Below, piece after piece: positions 51,320 to 59,291 of a stretch of DNA of 64,000 bases. Positions within the stretch are counted from its first letter, which is position 1; each line of letters opens with the position of its first letter. The position numbers were made by a program, and so were the translations under genes. The stretch is taken from contig CAWJUH010000003.1 of NCBI GenBank assembly GCA_963846005.1, forward strand, positions 1,426,001-1,490,000. Direction: 5' to 3'. Origin of the DNA: CAVSUR01 sp963846005 (GTDB lineage Bacteria > Actinomycetota > Actinomycetes > Streptosporangiales > Streptosporangiaceae). The notes beneath the pieces are model-generated. The model worked only from the letters and a program-made list of their open reading frames with translations, had not been told where the DNA came from and searched no databases.

Positions 51320-52732
51320 CTAGCCGACCAGCGTCTTCACCGCGCTGGTCAGCTCGGCCAGCGCCTTCTTCGCGTCGGCGAAGTACATGCTGGTCTTCGG
51401 GTCGCCGTACAGCTCGTTGTCGATGCCGGCGTAGCCGTGGCCCATCGAGCGCTTGATCACGATGATCGCCTTGGAGTGGTCGACGTCGAGGATCGGCATG
51501 CCGGAGATGGCTGTGCCGGGCCGCCGGGCGGCCGGGTTGGTGACGTCGTTGGCCCCGATGACCAGGGACACGTCGGTCCGGTTGAACTCCGGGTTGACGT
51601 CCTCCATCTCCTTCAGCAGCGGGTAGGGCACGTTGGCCTCGGCCAGCAGCACGTTCATGTGACCGGGCATCCGGCCGGCCACCGGGTGGATCGCGTAGCT
51701 GACCTCCACCCCGCGCGACTCCAGCAGGTCGCCGAGCTCGGCCAGCTCGTGCTGGGCCTGCGCGGCCGCGAGCCCGTAACCGGGCACCACGATGACCTTG
51801 CTGGCGTAAGCGAGCTGGATGGCCGCGTCATCGGCGGCGATCGCCTTGACCGCCGCCCCGGCCGCCCCGGCGGTTATCACCGCGCTGTCGCCCTCGCCGA
51901 AACCGCCGACGATGATGTTGCCGATCGAGCGGTTCATGGCGTCGGCCATCAGCTTGGTCAGGATGCCGCCGGAGGCGCCGACCAGCGCCCCGGCGATGAT
52001 CAGCGCCCAGTTGCCGATCACGAAGCCGGCCATCGCGACCGCGGTGCCGGTGAACGCGTTCAGCAGCGAGATCACCACCGGCATGTCGGCACCGCCGATG
52101 GGCATGACCATGGACACGCCGAACACCAGCGCGATCACGATCACGATGACCAGGCCGGCCAGGTTAGCGGTCGAGATCAGGTAGCCGGCCAGGCCCACGG
52201 TCACCACGCCGAGCGCGATGTTCACGATCCGCTGGCCGGCGAAGGTCACCGGCGCCGAGGTGATCACGCCCTGCAGCTTGCCTGCGGCGATGATCGAGCC
52301 GGAGAACGTCACCGAGCCGATGATCACGTCCAGCAGCGTGGTGACCGTGGTCGAGGCCGGGACCCCGCTGCCGGCGTTGACCAGGCTCATGTAGTCGTGG
52401 ATGGCCACCAGCGCGGCGGCGCCGCCGCCGACCGCGTTGAAGATGCTGACCAGCTGCGGCATCGCGGTCATCTGCACGGTGCGGGCCGAGTACAGGCCGG
52501 CCGCGCCGCCCACCAGCGCCCCGGCCAGCACCACGATCCAGGCCGTGGCGGTGATGTCGCCGTGGTGGATCATCAGCGCCAGCGTGGCGGCGACGGCCAC
52601 GATCATGCCGGAGGTGGAGACCTGGTTGCCGCGGCGCGCAGTGGCCGGGTTGTTCATCAGGTGCAGGCCCAGCACGAAGCAGGACGCCGCGAGGACGTAG
52701 ATCAGCTGGATGACCCAGGTGAAGGCGCTCAT
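51320..52732 (-). CDS. pntB: NAD(P) transhydrogenase subunit beta
   Basis: 470 residues. Membrane domain II has about eight to nine helices (residues 1-270). The NADP-binding domain III follows, with VIVVPGYGLAAAQAQHELAEL, HPVAGRMPGHMNVLLAEA and LVIGANDVTNPAARRPG. Together with PntAA and PntAB it couples hydride transfer from NADH to NADP+ to proton re-entry across the membrane. Gene order pntAA-pntAB-pntB on the minus strand, with a 4-base overlap to pntAB. Confidence 0.96.
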   Translation of the reverse strand: MSAFTWVIQLIYVLAASCFVLGLHLMNNPATARRGNQVSTSGMIVAVAATLALMIHHGDITATAWIVVLAGALVGGAAGLYSARTVQMTAMPQLVSIFNAVGGGAAALVAIHDYMSLVNAGSGVPASTTVTTLLDVIIGSVTFSGSIIAAGKLQGVITSAPVTFAGQRIVNIALGVVTVGLAGYLISTANLAGLVIVIVIALVFGVSMVMPIGGADMPVVISLLNAFTGTAVAMAGFVIGNWALIIAGALVGASGGILTKLMADAMNRSIGNIIVGGFGEGDSAVITAGAAGAAVKAIAADDAAIQLAYASKVIVVPGYGLAAAQAQHELAELGDLLESRGVEVSYAIHPVAGRMPGHMNVLLAEANVPYPLLKEMEDVNPEFNRTDVSLVIGANDVTNPAARRPGTAISGMPILDVDHSKAIIVIKRSMGHGYAGIDNELYGDPKTSMYFADAKKALAELTSAVKTLVG

Positions 52733-53106
52733 GCCTGCCGTCCCTCGCCGCGCGCGCCGTTCGCGGCGGCCGCGGCCTGGCCGTCGGCGGACACCGCGGC
52801 CGTGTCACCGGCGGGGACCGCGGCGGGCCTGCGCCGGAACATCTTGAGCATCCGGCCGGTAACCACGTACCCGCCGACTACGTTCATGGCGGCGAAGGCC
52901 GCGGCCACGAAGGCCAGGATGTAACCGACCACGTTGTGCGCGGTCAGCGCGATCAGCAGCGCCCCGGCCAGCACGATGCCGTGGATCGAGTTCGCCGCCG
53001 ACATCAGCGGCGTGTGCAGCGTGGCCGGGACCTTGCTGATGACCTCGAAGCCGACCCAGAGACTGAGGATGAAGATGGTCAGGTCAGTGAGCAGGGCCGT
53101 CGACAC
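52729..53106 (-). CDS. pntAB: NAD(P) transhydrogenase subunit alpha, membrane part
   Basis: 125 residues with three to four membrane helices (TDLTIFILSLWVGFEVISKV, then SIHGIVLAGALLIAL and VVGYILAFVAAAFAAMNVVGGYVV) and the conserved TLHTPLMSAANSIHGIV. It is the small domain-II subunit of the split-type transhydrogenase. A Pro/Arg/Ala tail follows. It starts at GTG 53106 within the end of pntAA (23-base overlap). Confidence 0.95.
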   Translation of the reverse strand: MSTALLTDLTIFILSLWVGFEVISKVPATLHTPLMSAANSIHGIVLAGALLIALTAHNVVGYILAFVAAAFAAMNVVGGYVVTGRMLKMFRRRPAAVPAGDTAAVSADGQAAAAANGARGEGRQA

Positions 53107-54295
53107 GGGTGTTACCTCCAGCGGAATCGGCGAGCTCTGGCTCAGCGGGAGCGCCGTCGGATGGTTCGGGCGCGGGGGCCAGGCTCGGGTGCACGACCTG
53201 GCCGTCGCGGGTGATGACCACGCCGGCCTGCAGCTCGTCGGACAGGTCGATGGCGAGCGCGCCGTCGGAGACCAGGTACTGCAGCAGCGCGCTGATGTTG
53301 CGCGCGTACATCGCCGAGGACGCGGCAGCCATGCTGGAGGGCAGGTCGCTGGCGCCGATCACCGTGACCCCGTTCTCGGTGACGACCGTCTCGCCGGGCT
53401 GCGAGCCCTCCACGTTGCCGCCGAGCGGGCTGGCGCCCATGTCGACGATGACCGAGCCGGGCGACATGCCCGCCAGCGCCCTGGCCGTGACCAGCAGCGG
53501 CGGCCGCCGGCCGGGCACTTGCGCGGTGGTGATGATGACGTCCTGCTGGCCGATGTGCCCGGCCAGCTCCGCCTGCTGGGCGTCGCGCTCCCCGGCGGTC
53601 AGCTCGCGCGCGTAGCCGCCCGAGCCGGACGCCGCCCCGACCGCCTTCAGCTCGATGAACGTGGCGCCGAGCGAGGCCACCTCGGTCTTGGTCTCCGGCC
53701 GCACGTCGTAGCCGCTGACCACGGCGCCGAGGCGGCGCGCGGTGCCGATCGCCTGCAGGCCGGCCATGCCGGCGCCGAGCACGAGCAGCTTGGCCTGCCG
53801 GGCGGTGCCCGCCGCGGTGATCAGCAGCGGGAAGAACCGGCCGTAGGCGGCCGCCGCGATCAGGACGGCCTGGTAGCCGGCGATGTTGGCCTGCGAGCTG
53901 AGCGCGTCCATCGTCTGGGCCCGCGGCAGCGTGCGCGGGATCAGGTCCATGCTCACCGCGGTGACGCCGCTGCCGGCCAGCTCGCGGACCAGGTCCGGGT
54001 CGGTCAGCGGAGCAAACATGCCGATCAGCACCTGCTCCTTGTGCAGCCCGCCGACTGTGGCCGCGTCCGGCTTGCCGACCATGAGGACCGCGTCCGCCTG
54101 GGCGAGCGCCTCGGCCCGGGTCACGATGCGCGCCCCCGCGGCGGTGTAGCTGTCGTCGTAGTGCCAGGCGGAAGTACCGGCGCCGGATTCCACCAGCACC
54201 TCGAACCCCGCGGCGGTCAGCTTCTGCACCGCCTCGGGCACTAGCGCAACCCGGCGCTCGCCGGGTGCCGCTTCCTTGATGACCGCAGCCTTCAT
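53084..54295 (-). CDS. pntAA: NAD(P) transhydrogenase subunit alpha, soluble NAD-binding part
   Basis: 403 residues. The alanine-dehydrogenase-like N-terminus MKAAVIKEAAPGERRVALVP, the NAD-binding LLVLGAGMAGLQAIGTARRLGA (about 165-185) and the GASDLPSSMAAASSAMYARNIS mobile region (quoted in part) are typical of PntAA. It binds NADH at the cytoplasmic face. GAGG lies 5 bases before the ATG, and TAAGCT about 26 bases upstream is a plausible -10 of the operon. Confidence 0.95.
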   Translation of the reverse strand: MKAAVIKEAAPGERRVALVPEAVQKLTAAGFEVLVESGAGTSAWHYDDSYTAAGARIVTRAEALAQADAVLMVGKPDAATVGGLHKEQVLIGMFAPLTDPDLVRELAGSGVTAVSMDLIPRTLPRAQTMDALSSQANIAGYQAVLIAAAAYGRFFPLLITAAGTARQAKLLVLGAGMAGLQAIGTARRLGAVVSGYDVRPETKTEVASLGATFIELKAVGAASGSGGYARELTAGERDAQQAELAGHIGQQDVIITTAQVPGRRPPLLVTARALAGMSPGSVIVDMGASPLGGNVEGSQPGETVVTENGVTVIGASDLPSSMAAASSAMYARNISALLQYLVSDGALAIDLSDELQAGVVITRDGQVVHPSLAPAPEPSDGAPAEPELADSAGGNTRVDGPAH

Positions 54296-54551
54296 ACACG
54301 ACCTCGTGGTTGGTGGAGGCCTCAGCTTACCGGTGCGGCCAAAGCCGGATCAGGCCCCGCGGGCCGCGCGCCGGGCGGCCACCGCGGAATAGCGCATTCC
54401 CGTCATTACTCTCCGCGGCTCAATCAACACGCCGGGCTTTAGCGGGCTGGTGTTTGTGCCCGCACTCGGAATCCCTTAATTTCGGCCACGTCAGAGGCTG
54501 CCGCGCCTAGCGCGCACGGCCTCCCGTTGGGGGAAACCGCAGGAGCCAGAA

Positions 54552-54830
54552 ATGAACAAGCGTGACCTGATCGACGCGATCTCGGGCCGGCTGGGGGACA
54601 AGAAGACCGCCGCCGAGGCCGTGAACGCCGTGCTCGACACCATTGCTGATGCGGTCGCCAAGGGCGACAAGGTGTCGATCACCGGATTCGGCGTGTTCGA
54701 GAAGACCGAGCGGCCGGCCCGCACCGCGCGCAACCCGGCCACCGGGGCGACCGTCGCAGTGCCCAAGTCGTCGGTGCCGAAGTTCCGCCCGGGCTCGGAG
54801 TTCAAGGCCCTGGTCAACGGCGGCAAGTAG
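54552..54830 (+). CDS. HU family DNA-binding protein (short form)
   Basis: 92 residues. The HU/IHF fold is complete: MNKRDLIDAISGRLGDKKTA, VSITGFGVFEKTERPARTAR and the DNA-arm RNPATGATVAVPKSSVPKF. It is the short HU without the long Lys/Ala tail of mycobacterial HupB. It bends and compacts DNA. GGAG lies 8 bases before the ATG. The 250 bases upstream look less GC-rich and probably hold a strong promoter, though I cannot fix it. No operon partner is seen. Confidence 0.96.
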   Translation: MNKRDLIDAISGRLGDKKTAAEAVNAVLDTIADAVAKGDKVSITGFGVFEKTERPARTARNPATGATVAVPKSSVPKFRPGSEFKALVNGGK

Positions 54831-54917
54831 GGCGGACCGGCGCCAGCACCGCCCGGCGTGCGGCCGGCCGCGTTCGCGCGGCCGCCGCCCGCGGGCTGCT
54901 GGCGCGCGGCCCGGGCC

Positions 54918-54999
54918 GCTCAGCGAGTGCCGCGCGCTCAGCTACTGACGCCCCGCTTAGCCGCCAGCCCTGCGCTCAGCCGTTACCGCTGCGCTCAGC
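54918..54999. repeat. 19-base-period repeat carrying successive stop codons at the end of ddl
   Basis: GCT(C/T)AGC occurs at 54918, 54936, 54955, 54974 and 54993 (intervals 18, 19, 19, 19). Read on the minus strand, each is a TGA or TAA (at 54920, 54938, 54957, 54976 and 54995). The one at 54995 is the ddl stop; the next two lie in the other two frames. The flanks (CTGCG) are also partly repeated. Confidence 0.7.
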
Positions 55000-56143
55000 T
55001 GTCGGCGCTGCGCTTGGCGAGCGCAGTGGCGATCATGCGGTCGATGAGGGGGCCGAAACCGAGCCCGGTGGCCTCCCACATTTTCGCGAAGTACGAGCTG
55101 GCCGTCATCCCCGGCATCGTGTTGATCTCATTGACGATGACCTGCCGGCCTGGCGTGTAGAAGAAATCGACCCGGGCCAGTCCCTCGCACGACACTGCCT
55201 CGAAGGCGGCCGCGGCCATCCGCCTGATCTGCTGGATGTCCCCGCCCGGGATGGGGGCGGGGATCGTCATCGCGGTCCCGGCGTCCAGGTACTTGGCCTC
55301 GAAATCGTAGAACTGCTCGCCGCCGCGCAGGTCTAGCTGGCCGGGCAGGCTGGTGTCGGGCGGGCCGCCGTCCATCCCCTCCAGCACCGAGCACTCGATC
55401 TCGGCGCCCTCGATCGCCGCCTCCACCAGCACCTTCGAGTCGTGCTGGCGGGCGGTCTCGATGGCCTCCTCAAGCTCGGCGGCGTCCCGGGCCCTGGACG
55501 TGCCGATGCTAGAGCCGCCGCGGGCGGGTTTGACGAATACCGGCCAGCCGAGCTCGGCGACCGTGTCCAGGATCCGCTTGCGCTCGGCGTCCGGGGCCGG
55601 GCCCGGCGGCTGCCAGTCCCGCTCCCTGACCACGACCATGGGGCCGACGGGCAGCCCGCGGGCGGCGAACACCAGCTTCATGTACTCCTTGTCCATGCTG
55701 ACCGCGCTGGCCAGCACGCCCGCCCCCACGTAGGGCACCCCGGCCATCTCCAGCAGGCCCTGGATCGTGCCGTCCTCGCCGTAGGGGCCGTGCAGGACCG
55801 GCAGCACCACGTCGACCTGGCCGAACAGGCGCGGGATGTCGGCGGCCGCGGCCACGCTGACCGGCTGGCGGGACTCCTCGCCGGCCCAGGAGGGCACGAC
55901 GGCGCCGCCGGGCTGCGCCACCTCCTCGACCGACGGCAGCTGGCCGCCGGTGATCGCCAGCCGGGCCGGGTCGTCGGCGGCCAGCACCCAGCGGCCGTCG
56001 CGGGTGATGCCCACCGGCAGGACGTCGTAGCGGTCCCGGTCCAGCGCGGCCAGCACCGCGCCGCCGCCGAGACAGGAGACGGAATGCTCGGGGCCCTGGC
56101 CGCCGAACACGACCGCGACCCTGGTCTTGCGCCGCTCGTTCAC
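54995..56143 (-). CDS. ddl: D-alanine--D-alanine ligase
   Basis: 382 residues from GTG 56143, supported by GGGAGGAA upstream. The ATP-grasp ligase motifs are present: VAVVFGGQGPEHSVSCLGG, VLPVLHGPYGEDGTIQGLL, VFVKPARGGSSIGTSRA, and the C-terminal VDFFYTPGRQVIVNEINTMPG (quoted in two parts) with Mg-binding Glu/Asn. It makes D-Ala-D-Ala for peptidoglycan. The stop lies in a 19-base-period tandem repeat of stop codons. Confidence 0.96.
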   Translation of the reverse strand: MNERRKTRVAVVFGGQGPEHSVSCLGGGAVLAALDRDRYDVLPVGITRDGRWVLAADDPARLAITGGQLPSVEEVAQPGGAVVPSWAGEESRQPVSVAAAADIPRLFGQVDVVLPVLHGPYGEDGTIQGLLEMAGVPYVGAGVLASAVSMDKEYMKLVFAARGLPVGPMVVVRERDWQPPGPAPDAERKRILDTVAELGWPVFVKPARGGSSIGTSRARDAAELEEAIETARQHDSKVLVEAAIEGAEIECSVLEGMDGGPPDTSLPGQLDLRGGEQFYDFEAKYLDAGTAMTIPAPIPGGDIQQIRRMAAAAFEAVSCEGLARVDFFYTPGRQVIVNEINTMPGMTASSYFAKMWEATGLGFGPLIDRMIATALAKRSADS

Positions 56144-56213
56144 GGTTCCTCCCGTCCCGTCCGCTGGCCGGCCGGGCGGCGCGCTCAGCGCCGGGCCGGC
56201 CCGTCGCCGCAGA

Positions 56214-57449
56214 CTAGCCTGCCGGCAGCTGGTCGAGCGCCGCGATCGCGTCAGCCAGCAGGTCCGCGGCGTCTTCCAGGCCGACAGAGACCCGCACCGC
56301 CCCGGGCGCGATCCCGGCCGCGGCGAGCGCCGCGGCGTCCAGCTGCCGGTGCGTGGTGGACGCCGCATGGCTGGCCTTGGTGTGGTTGCCGCCGAGCGAG
56401 GTGGCCACCTGGCCGATCCGGAGCCGGTCGGCGAAGGCCTGGCCGGCCGCCCGGCCGCCGCGCGGGGTGAGGTTGATGATGGCCCCGAACCTGGTCCCCT
56501 CCGGGCCGGCGGTGAACTGCCGCCGGGCCACCGCGTGCCCGGGATGGGCGGGCAGTCCCGGGTAGCCGACCGACTCCACCGCCGGGTGCGCGGCCAGCGC
56601 CGCGGCCAGCGCGAGCGCGGTCGCGCACTGGCGCGCCACCCGCAGCGGCAGCGTCTCCAGCCCGCGCCGCAGCAGGTAGGCCTCGTCCGGCGCCAGCGAG
56701 CCGCCGAGGTCGATGCGCACCTCCCGGACCCGGTCGACCAGCTCCGGCCGCCCACAGACCACGCCGCCGGTAGCGTCGGAGTGCCCGCCGATGTACTTGG
56801 TGGCCGAGTGCAGGCTCAGGTCGGCGCCGTGCTCAAGCGGGCGGCACACCGGCGGCGGCGCCAGCGTCGAGTCCACCACCAGCAGCGCGCCCGCCTCCCG
56901 GGCCAGTGCCGACAGCGCGGCGAGGTCGGCCACGGCCACGGTCGGGTTGGCCATCGTCTCGGCGTACAGGACCGCCGTCTGCGGCGTCAGCGCGGCCCGC
57001 ACCCGGGCCAGGTCGGTGATGTCGACGAAGTCGGTGCGCACCCCGAACCGGGCGGCCACGTTCACCAGGAAGCTGTAGCTGCCGCCGTACAGCGCGGCCG
57101 GCGCCACCACGTGCGCGCCCGCCTGGGTGAAGGCCCAGAACACGGTGGAGATCGCGGCCATGCCGGAGGCGAACGCCTGGCCGGCCACCGGCCCGGGCAG
57201 TCCCGCGCCCTCCAGCGCGGCCACCCCGGCGGCGAAGGCATCCGCGGTGGGGTTGTCGATCCTGGCGTAGGTATAGCCGGGGGCGGCGCCGGCCAGCACG
57301 TCCGCGTACTCGGCGGAGGTGCCGAACGCGAACGTCGTGGCCCGGTACACCGGCGCGGCCAGCGGCCGCTGGGCCGGCACCGGCGGCGGCGGCAGGTGCA
57401 CTGCCCGGGTGTTCTCGCCCGGGCCCGGACGGGGCTCGTCAGCGGCCAC
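56214..57449 (-). CDS. Cys/Met metabolism PLP-dependent enzyme (cystathionine lyase/synthase family)
   Basis: 411 residues. The PLP-binding Lys is in LSLHSATKYIGGHSDATGG (about residue 220), and YTYARIDNPTADAFAAGVAALEG, AETMANPTVAV and DSTLAPPPVCRPLEHGADL mark the trans-sulfuration enzyme family. It could be a cystathionine gamma-lyase, gamma-synthase or methionine gamma-lyase, which sequence alone does not separate. GTG start. It overlaps the upstream PlsC-type gene's stop by 11 bases, so the two are co-translated, with ddl following 70 bases later. Confidence 0.88.
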   Translation of the reverse strand: MAADEPRPGPGENTRAVHLPPPPVPAQRPLAAPVYRATTFAFGTSAEYADVLAGAAPGYTYARIDNPTADAFAAGVAALEGAGLPGPVAGQAFASGMAAISTVFWAFTQAGAHVVAPAALYGGSYSFLVNVAARFGVRTDFVDITDLARVRAALTPQTAVLYAETMANPTVAVADLAALSALAREAGALLVVDSTLAPPPVCRPLEHGADLSLHSATKYIGGHSDATGGVVCGRPELVDRVREVRIDLGGSLAPDEAYLLRRGLETLPLRVARQCATALALAAALAAHPAVESVGYPGLPAHPGHAVARRQFTAGPEGTRFGAIINLTPRGGRAAGQAFADRLRIGQVATSLGGNHTKASHAASTTHRQLDAAALAAAGIAPGAVRVSVGLEDAADLLADAIAALDQLPAG

Positions 57450-58278
57450 GGCGGTCCCGGCCGGTCAGGCCGGCCTGGCCGGGCTGGGCCGGCCCGGGCG
57501 CGCCGCGGTTGCCGCGCCACCACCGGAAGGGGACCGCGGGCGGGTCCTGGTGCCGCAGCTGCGCCAGCAGGCCGGTCACGCCGGTCATGATCATGGCGGT
57601 GGCCTCGCGCAGCACCGCCGGGGTAGCGGCCCGGCCGGCGAACCCGGACAGGTCGGCCGGCGGCCCGGCGGCGACCTGGACCAGGCGCCGGGGCACCAGC
57701 CGCGGCCAGGTCGGGCGGCGGGCCGGCAGCACGTCCTGGGCGCCCCAGTGCGCGACCGGCACTACCGGCACCCCGGTGTCCAGGGCCAGCCGGGCCACCC
57801 CGCCCTTGGCGGCCATCGGCCACAGGTCAGGGTCGCGGGTGATCGTCGCCTCCGGGTAGATGATCACGCACGCGCCCGCCCGCAGCGCCGCCGCGGCCGC
57901 CCGCAGCACCAGCGCCGCGTCCGTCTGCTCCCGGTAGACCGGCAGCTGGCCGAGCTTGCGCAAGACCAGCCCGAGCCCGGGACGGCGGAACAGCGAGGCC
58001 TTGGCCAGGAACACCGGGTAGCGCCCGGCCCGGTCGGCGAACAGCGACAGCGCGAGGATGTCGGCGTAGGACAGGTGGTTGGCGGCGATGATCACCCCGC
58101 CCTCGGCCGGGATGTGCTCGGTCCCGCGGAACTGCAACTTCATCAGCGCCGGGATCAGCGGCCGGAGGATGATCTTGGAGAAGGCCCGCCAGGCCGCCGA
58201 GTAGCCCGGCGCGGCCGGGCCGGACGGCGGCCGCCCGGCCCGCGCCGCGGCCGTGCCCGGCGGGCTCTCGCTGCTCAT
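57439..58278 (-). CDS. 1-acyl-sn-glycerol-3-phosphate acyltransferase (PlsC-type)
   Basis: 279 residues. The acyltransferase motif NHLSYAD (HX4D, about residue 72) and the second motif IIYPEATITRD (glycerol-phosphate binding) are clear, with a hydrophobic N-terminal segment near residues 30-60. It acylates lysophosphatidate on the cytoplasmic face of the membrane. Unlike many actinobacterial PlsC proteins it has a Pro/Arg/Gly-rich C-terminal tail. It is divergent from cofC, 50 bases away. Confidence 0.92.
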   Translation of the reverse strand: MSSESPPGTAAARAGRPPSGPAAPGYSAAWRAFSKIILRPLIPALMKLQFRGTEHIPAEGGVIIAANHLSYADILALSLFADRAGRYPVFLAKASLFRRPGLGLVLRKLGQLPVYREQTDAALVLRAAAAALRAGACVIIYPEATITRDPDLWPMAAKGGVARLALDTGVPVVPVAHWGAQDVLPARRPTWPRLVPRRLVQVAAGPPADLSGFAGRAATPAVLREATAMIMTGVTGLLAQLRHQDPPAVPFRWWRGNRGAPGPAQPGQAGLTGRDRRGR

Positions 58279-58316
58279 CAGGCCAGTCTCCCGGTCGGGC
58301 CGCAGTGGTGTCGAGG

Positions 58317-58322
58317 CAGGAT
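58317..58322 (+). promoter_or_regulatory. -10-like element before cofC, possible leaderless start
   Basis: CAGGAT lies 6 bases before ATG 58329, with no clear Shine-Dalgarno sequence between. It is weaker than the other cases in the window because the first base is C. Confidence 0.3.
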
Positions 58323-58328
58323 CGTGCC

Positions 58329-58988
58329 ATGTCCCGTCACCGAGTCCCGGCCCGCCCCGGCGGATGGGCGCTGGTCGTCCCGGTCAAGGTGCTGGCCCGG
58401 GCCAAGTCCCGGCTGGCGGGCCTGGACAGCGGCCACCGGGCCGCGCTCGCGCTGGCCATGGCCGCGGACGCGGTCGCCGCCGCGGCGGCCAGCCCGGCGG
58501 TCGGGCAGGTGGTGGTGGTCACCGGCGACCCGCGGGCCCGGGCCGAGCTGGGCGGCCCGGGGGTGGTGGTGATCGCGGACGAGCCGGACGAAGGGCTGAA
58601 CCCGGCGCTGCGCCTCGGCGCCGCGTACGCGGCCCGGCACTGGCCCGGCTGGGGCCGGGCCGGGATGGCCGCGGACCTGCCCGCGCTGCGCCCGGCCGAG
58701 CTGGACCGGGCCCTGGCCGCCGCGGCCGGCCCGGCCGGGGCCTACGTGCCCGATGCGGACGGGACCGGGACCACGCTGTACGCGGCGCCGCCCGGCGGCG
58801 CGTTCCGGCCGCAATTCGGGCCGGGATCGCGGGCGGCGCACGCCGCGCTGGGCGCGGCCGAGATCACCCTGCCCGGCCTGGACGGGCTGCGCCGGGACGT
58901 GGACACCCTGGATGACCTGCGCCGGGCCGCGGTGATCGGGCTCGGCCCGCGGACCCGCGCGGTGGCCGCGCCGCTGCTGGCGGGCTGA
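58329..58988 (+). CDS. cofC: 2-phospho-L-lactate / phosphoenolpyruvate guanylyltransferase (F420 biosynthesis)
   Basis: 219 residues from ATG 58329. The CofC/FbiD start WALVVPVKVLARAKSRLAG with the nucleotide-binding Lys/Arg pattern, VVVVTGDPRARAEL, the acidic MAADLPALRPAEL and the DGTGTTLYAAPPGGAFRPQFG block are conserved. It joins GMP to 2-phospholactate or phosphoenolpyruvate, the step that feeds the F420 side chain. The other fbi genes are outside this window. GTG 58305 is an upstream alternative. Confidence 0.92.
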   Translation: MSRHRVPARPGGWALVVPVKVLARAKSRLAGLDSGHRAALALAMAADAVAAAAASPAVGQVVVVTGDPRARAELGGPGVVVIADEPDEGLNPALRLGAAYAARHWPGWGRAGMAADLPALRPAELDRALAAAAGPAGAYVPDADGTGTTLYAAPPGGAFRPQFGPGSRAAHAALGAAEITLPGLDGLRRDVDTLDDLRRAAVIGLGPRTRAVAAPLLAG

Positions 58989-59032
58989 AAGCCCCGGCCC
59001 CGCCGGGCCCGGGTAACCGCCCGCGGCGCGCC

Positions 59033-59266
59033 TCAGATGTGCACGATCGGGCAGGTCAGCGTGCGGGTGATACCCGGCACCAGCTGAATCTTGGCCACCA
59101 CGAGCTTGCCAAGGTCATCGACGTTGTCGGACTCGGCGCGCACGATCACGTCGTAGGGGCCGGTGACGTCGTCGGCCTGGGCCACGCCGGGGATGGTGGC
59201 GATAGCGGACGCGACCTCTGCGGCCTTGCCGACCTCAGTCTGGACGAGAATGTATGCCTGCACCAT
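59033..59266 (-). CDS. stand-alone Lrp/AsnC ligand-binding domain protein
   Basis: 77 residues, just the RAM/AsnC effector domain (QAYILVQTEVGKAAEVASAI, GVAQADDVTGPYDVIVRAES, LVPGITRTLTCPIVHI) with no helix-turn-helix. Such small proteins form decamers or dodecamers and bind amino acids. Their regulatory role is unclear. It is divergent from thiL with only 25 bases between the nominal starts. Confidence 0.92.
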   Translation of the reverse strand: MVQAYILVQTEVGKAAEVASAIATIPGVAQADDVTGPYDVIVRAESDNVDDLGKLVVAKIQLVPGITRTLTCPIVHI

Positions 59267-59291
59267 GTCGTCGTCGTCCCTCCGGTGACCT

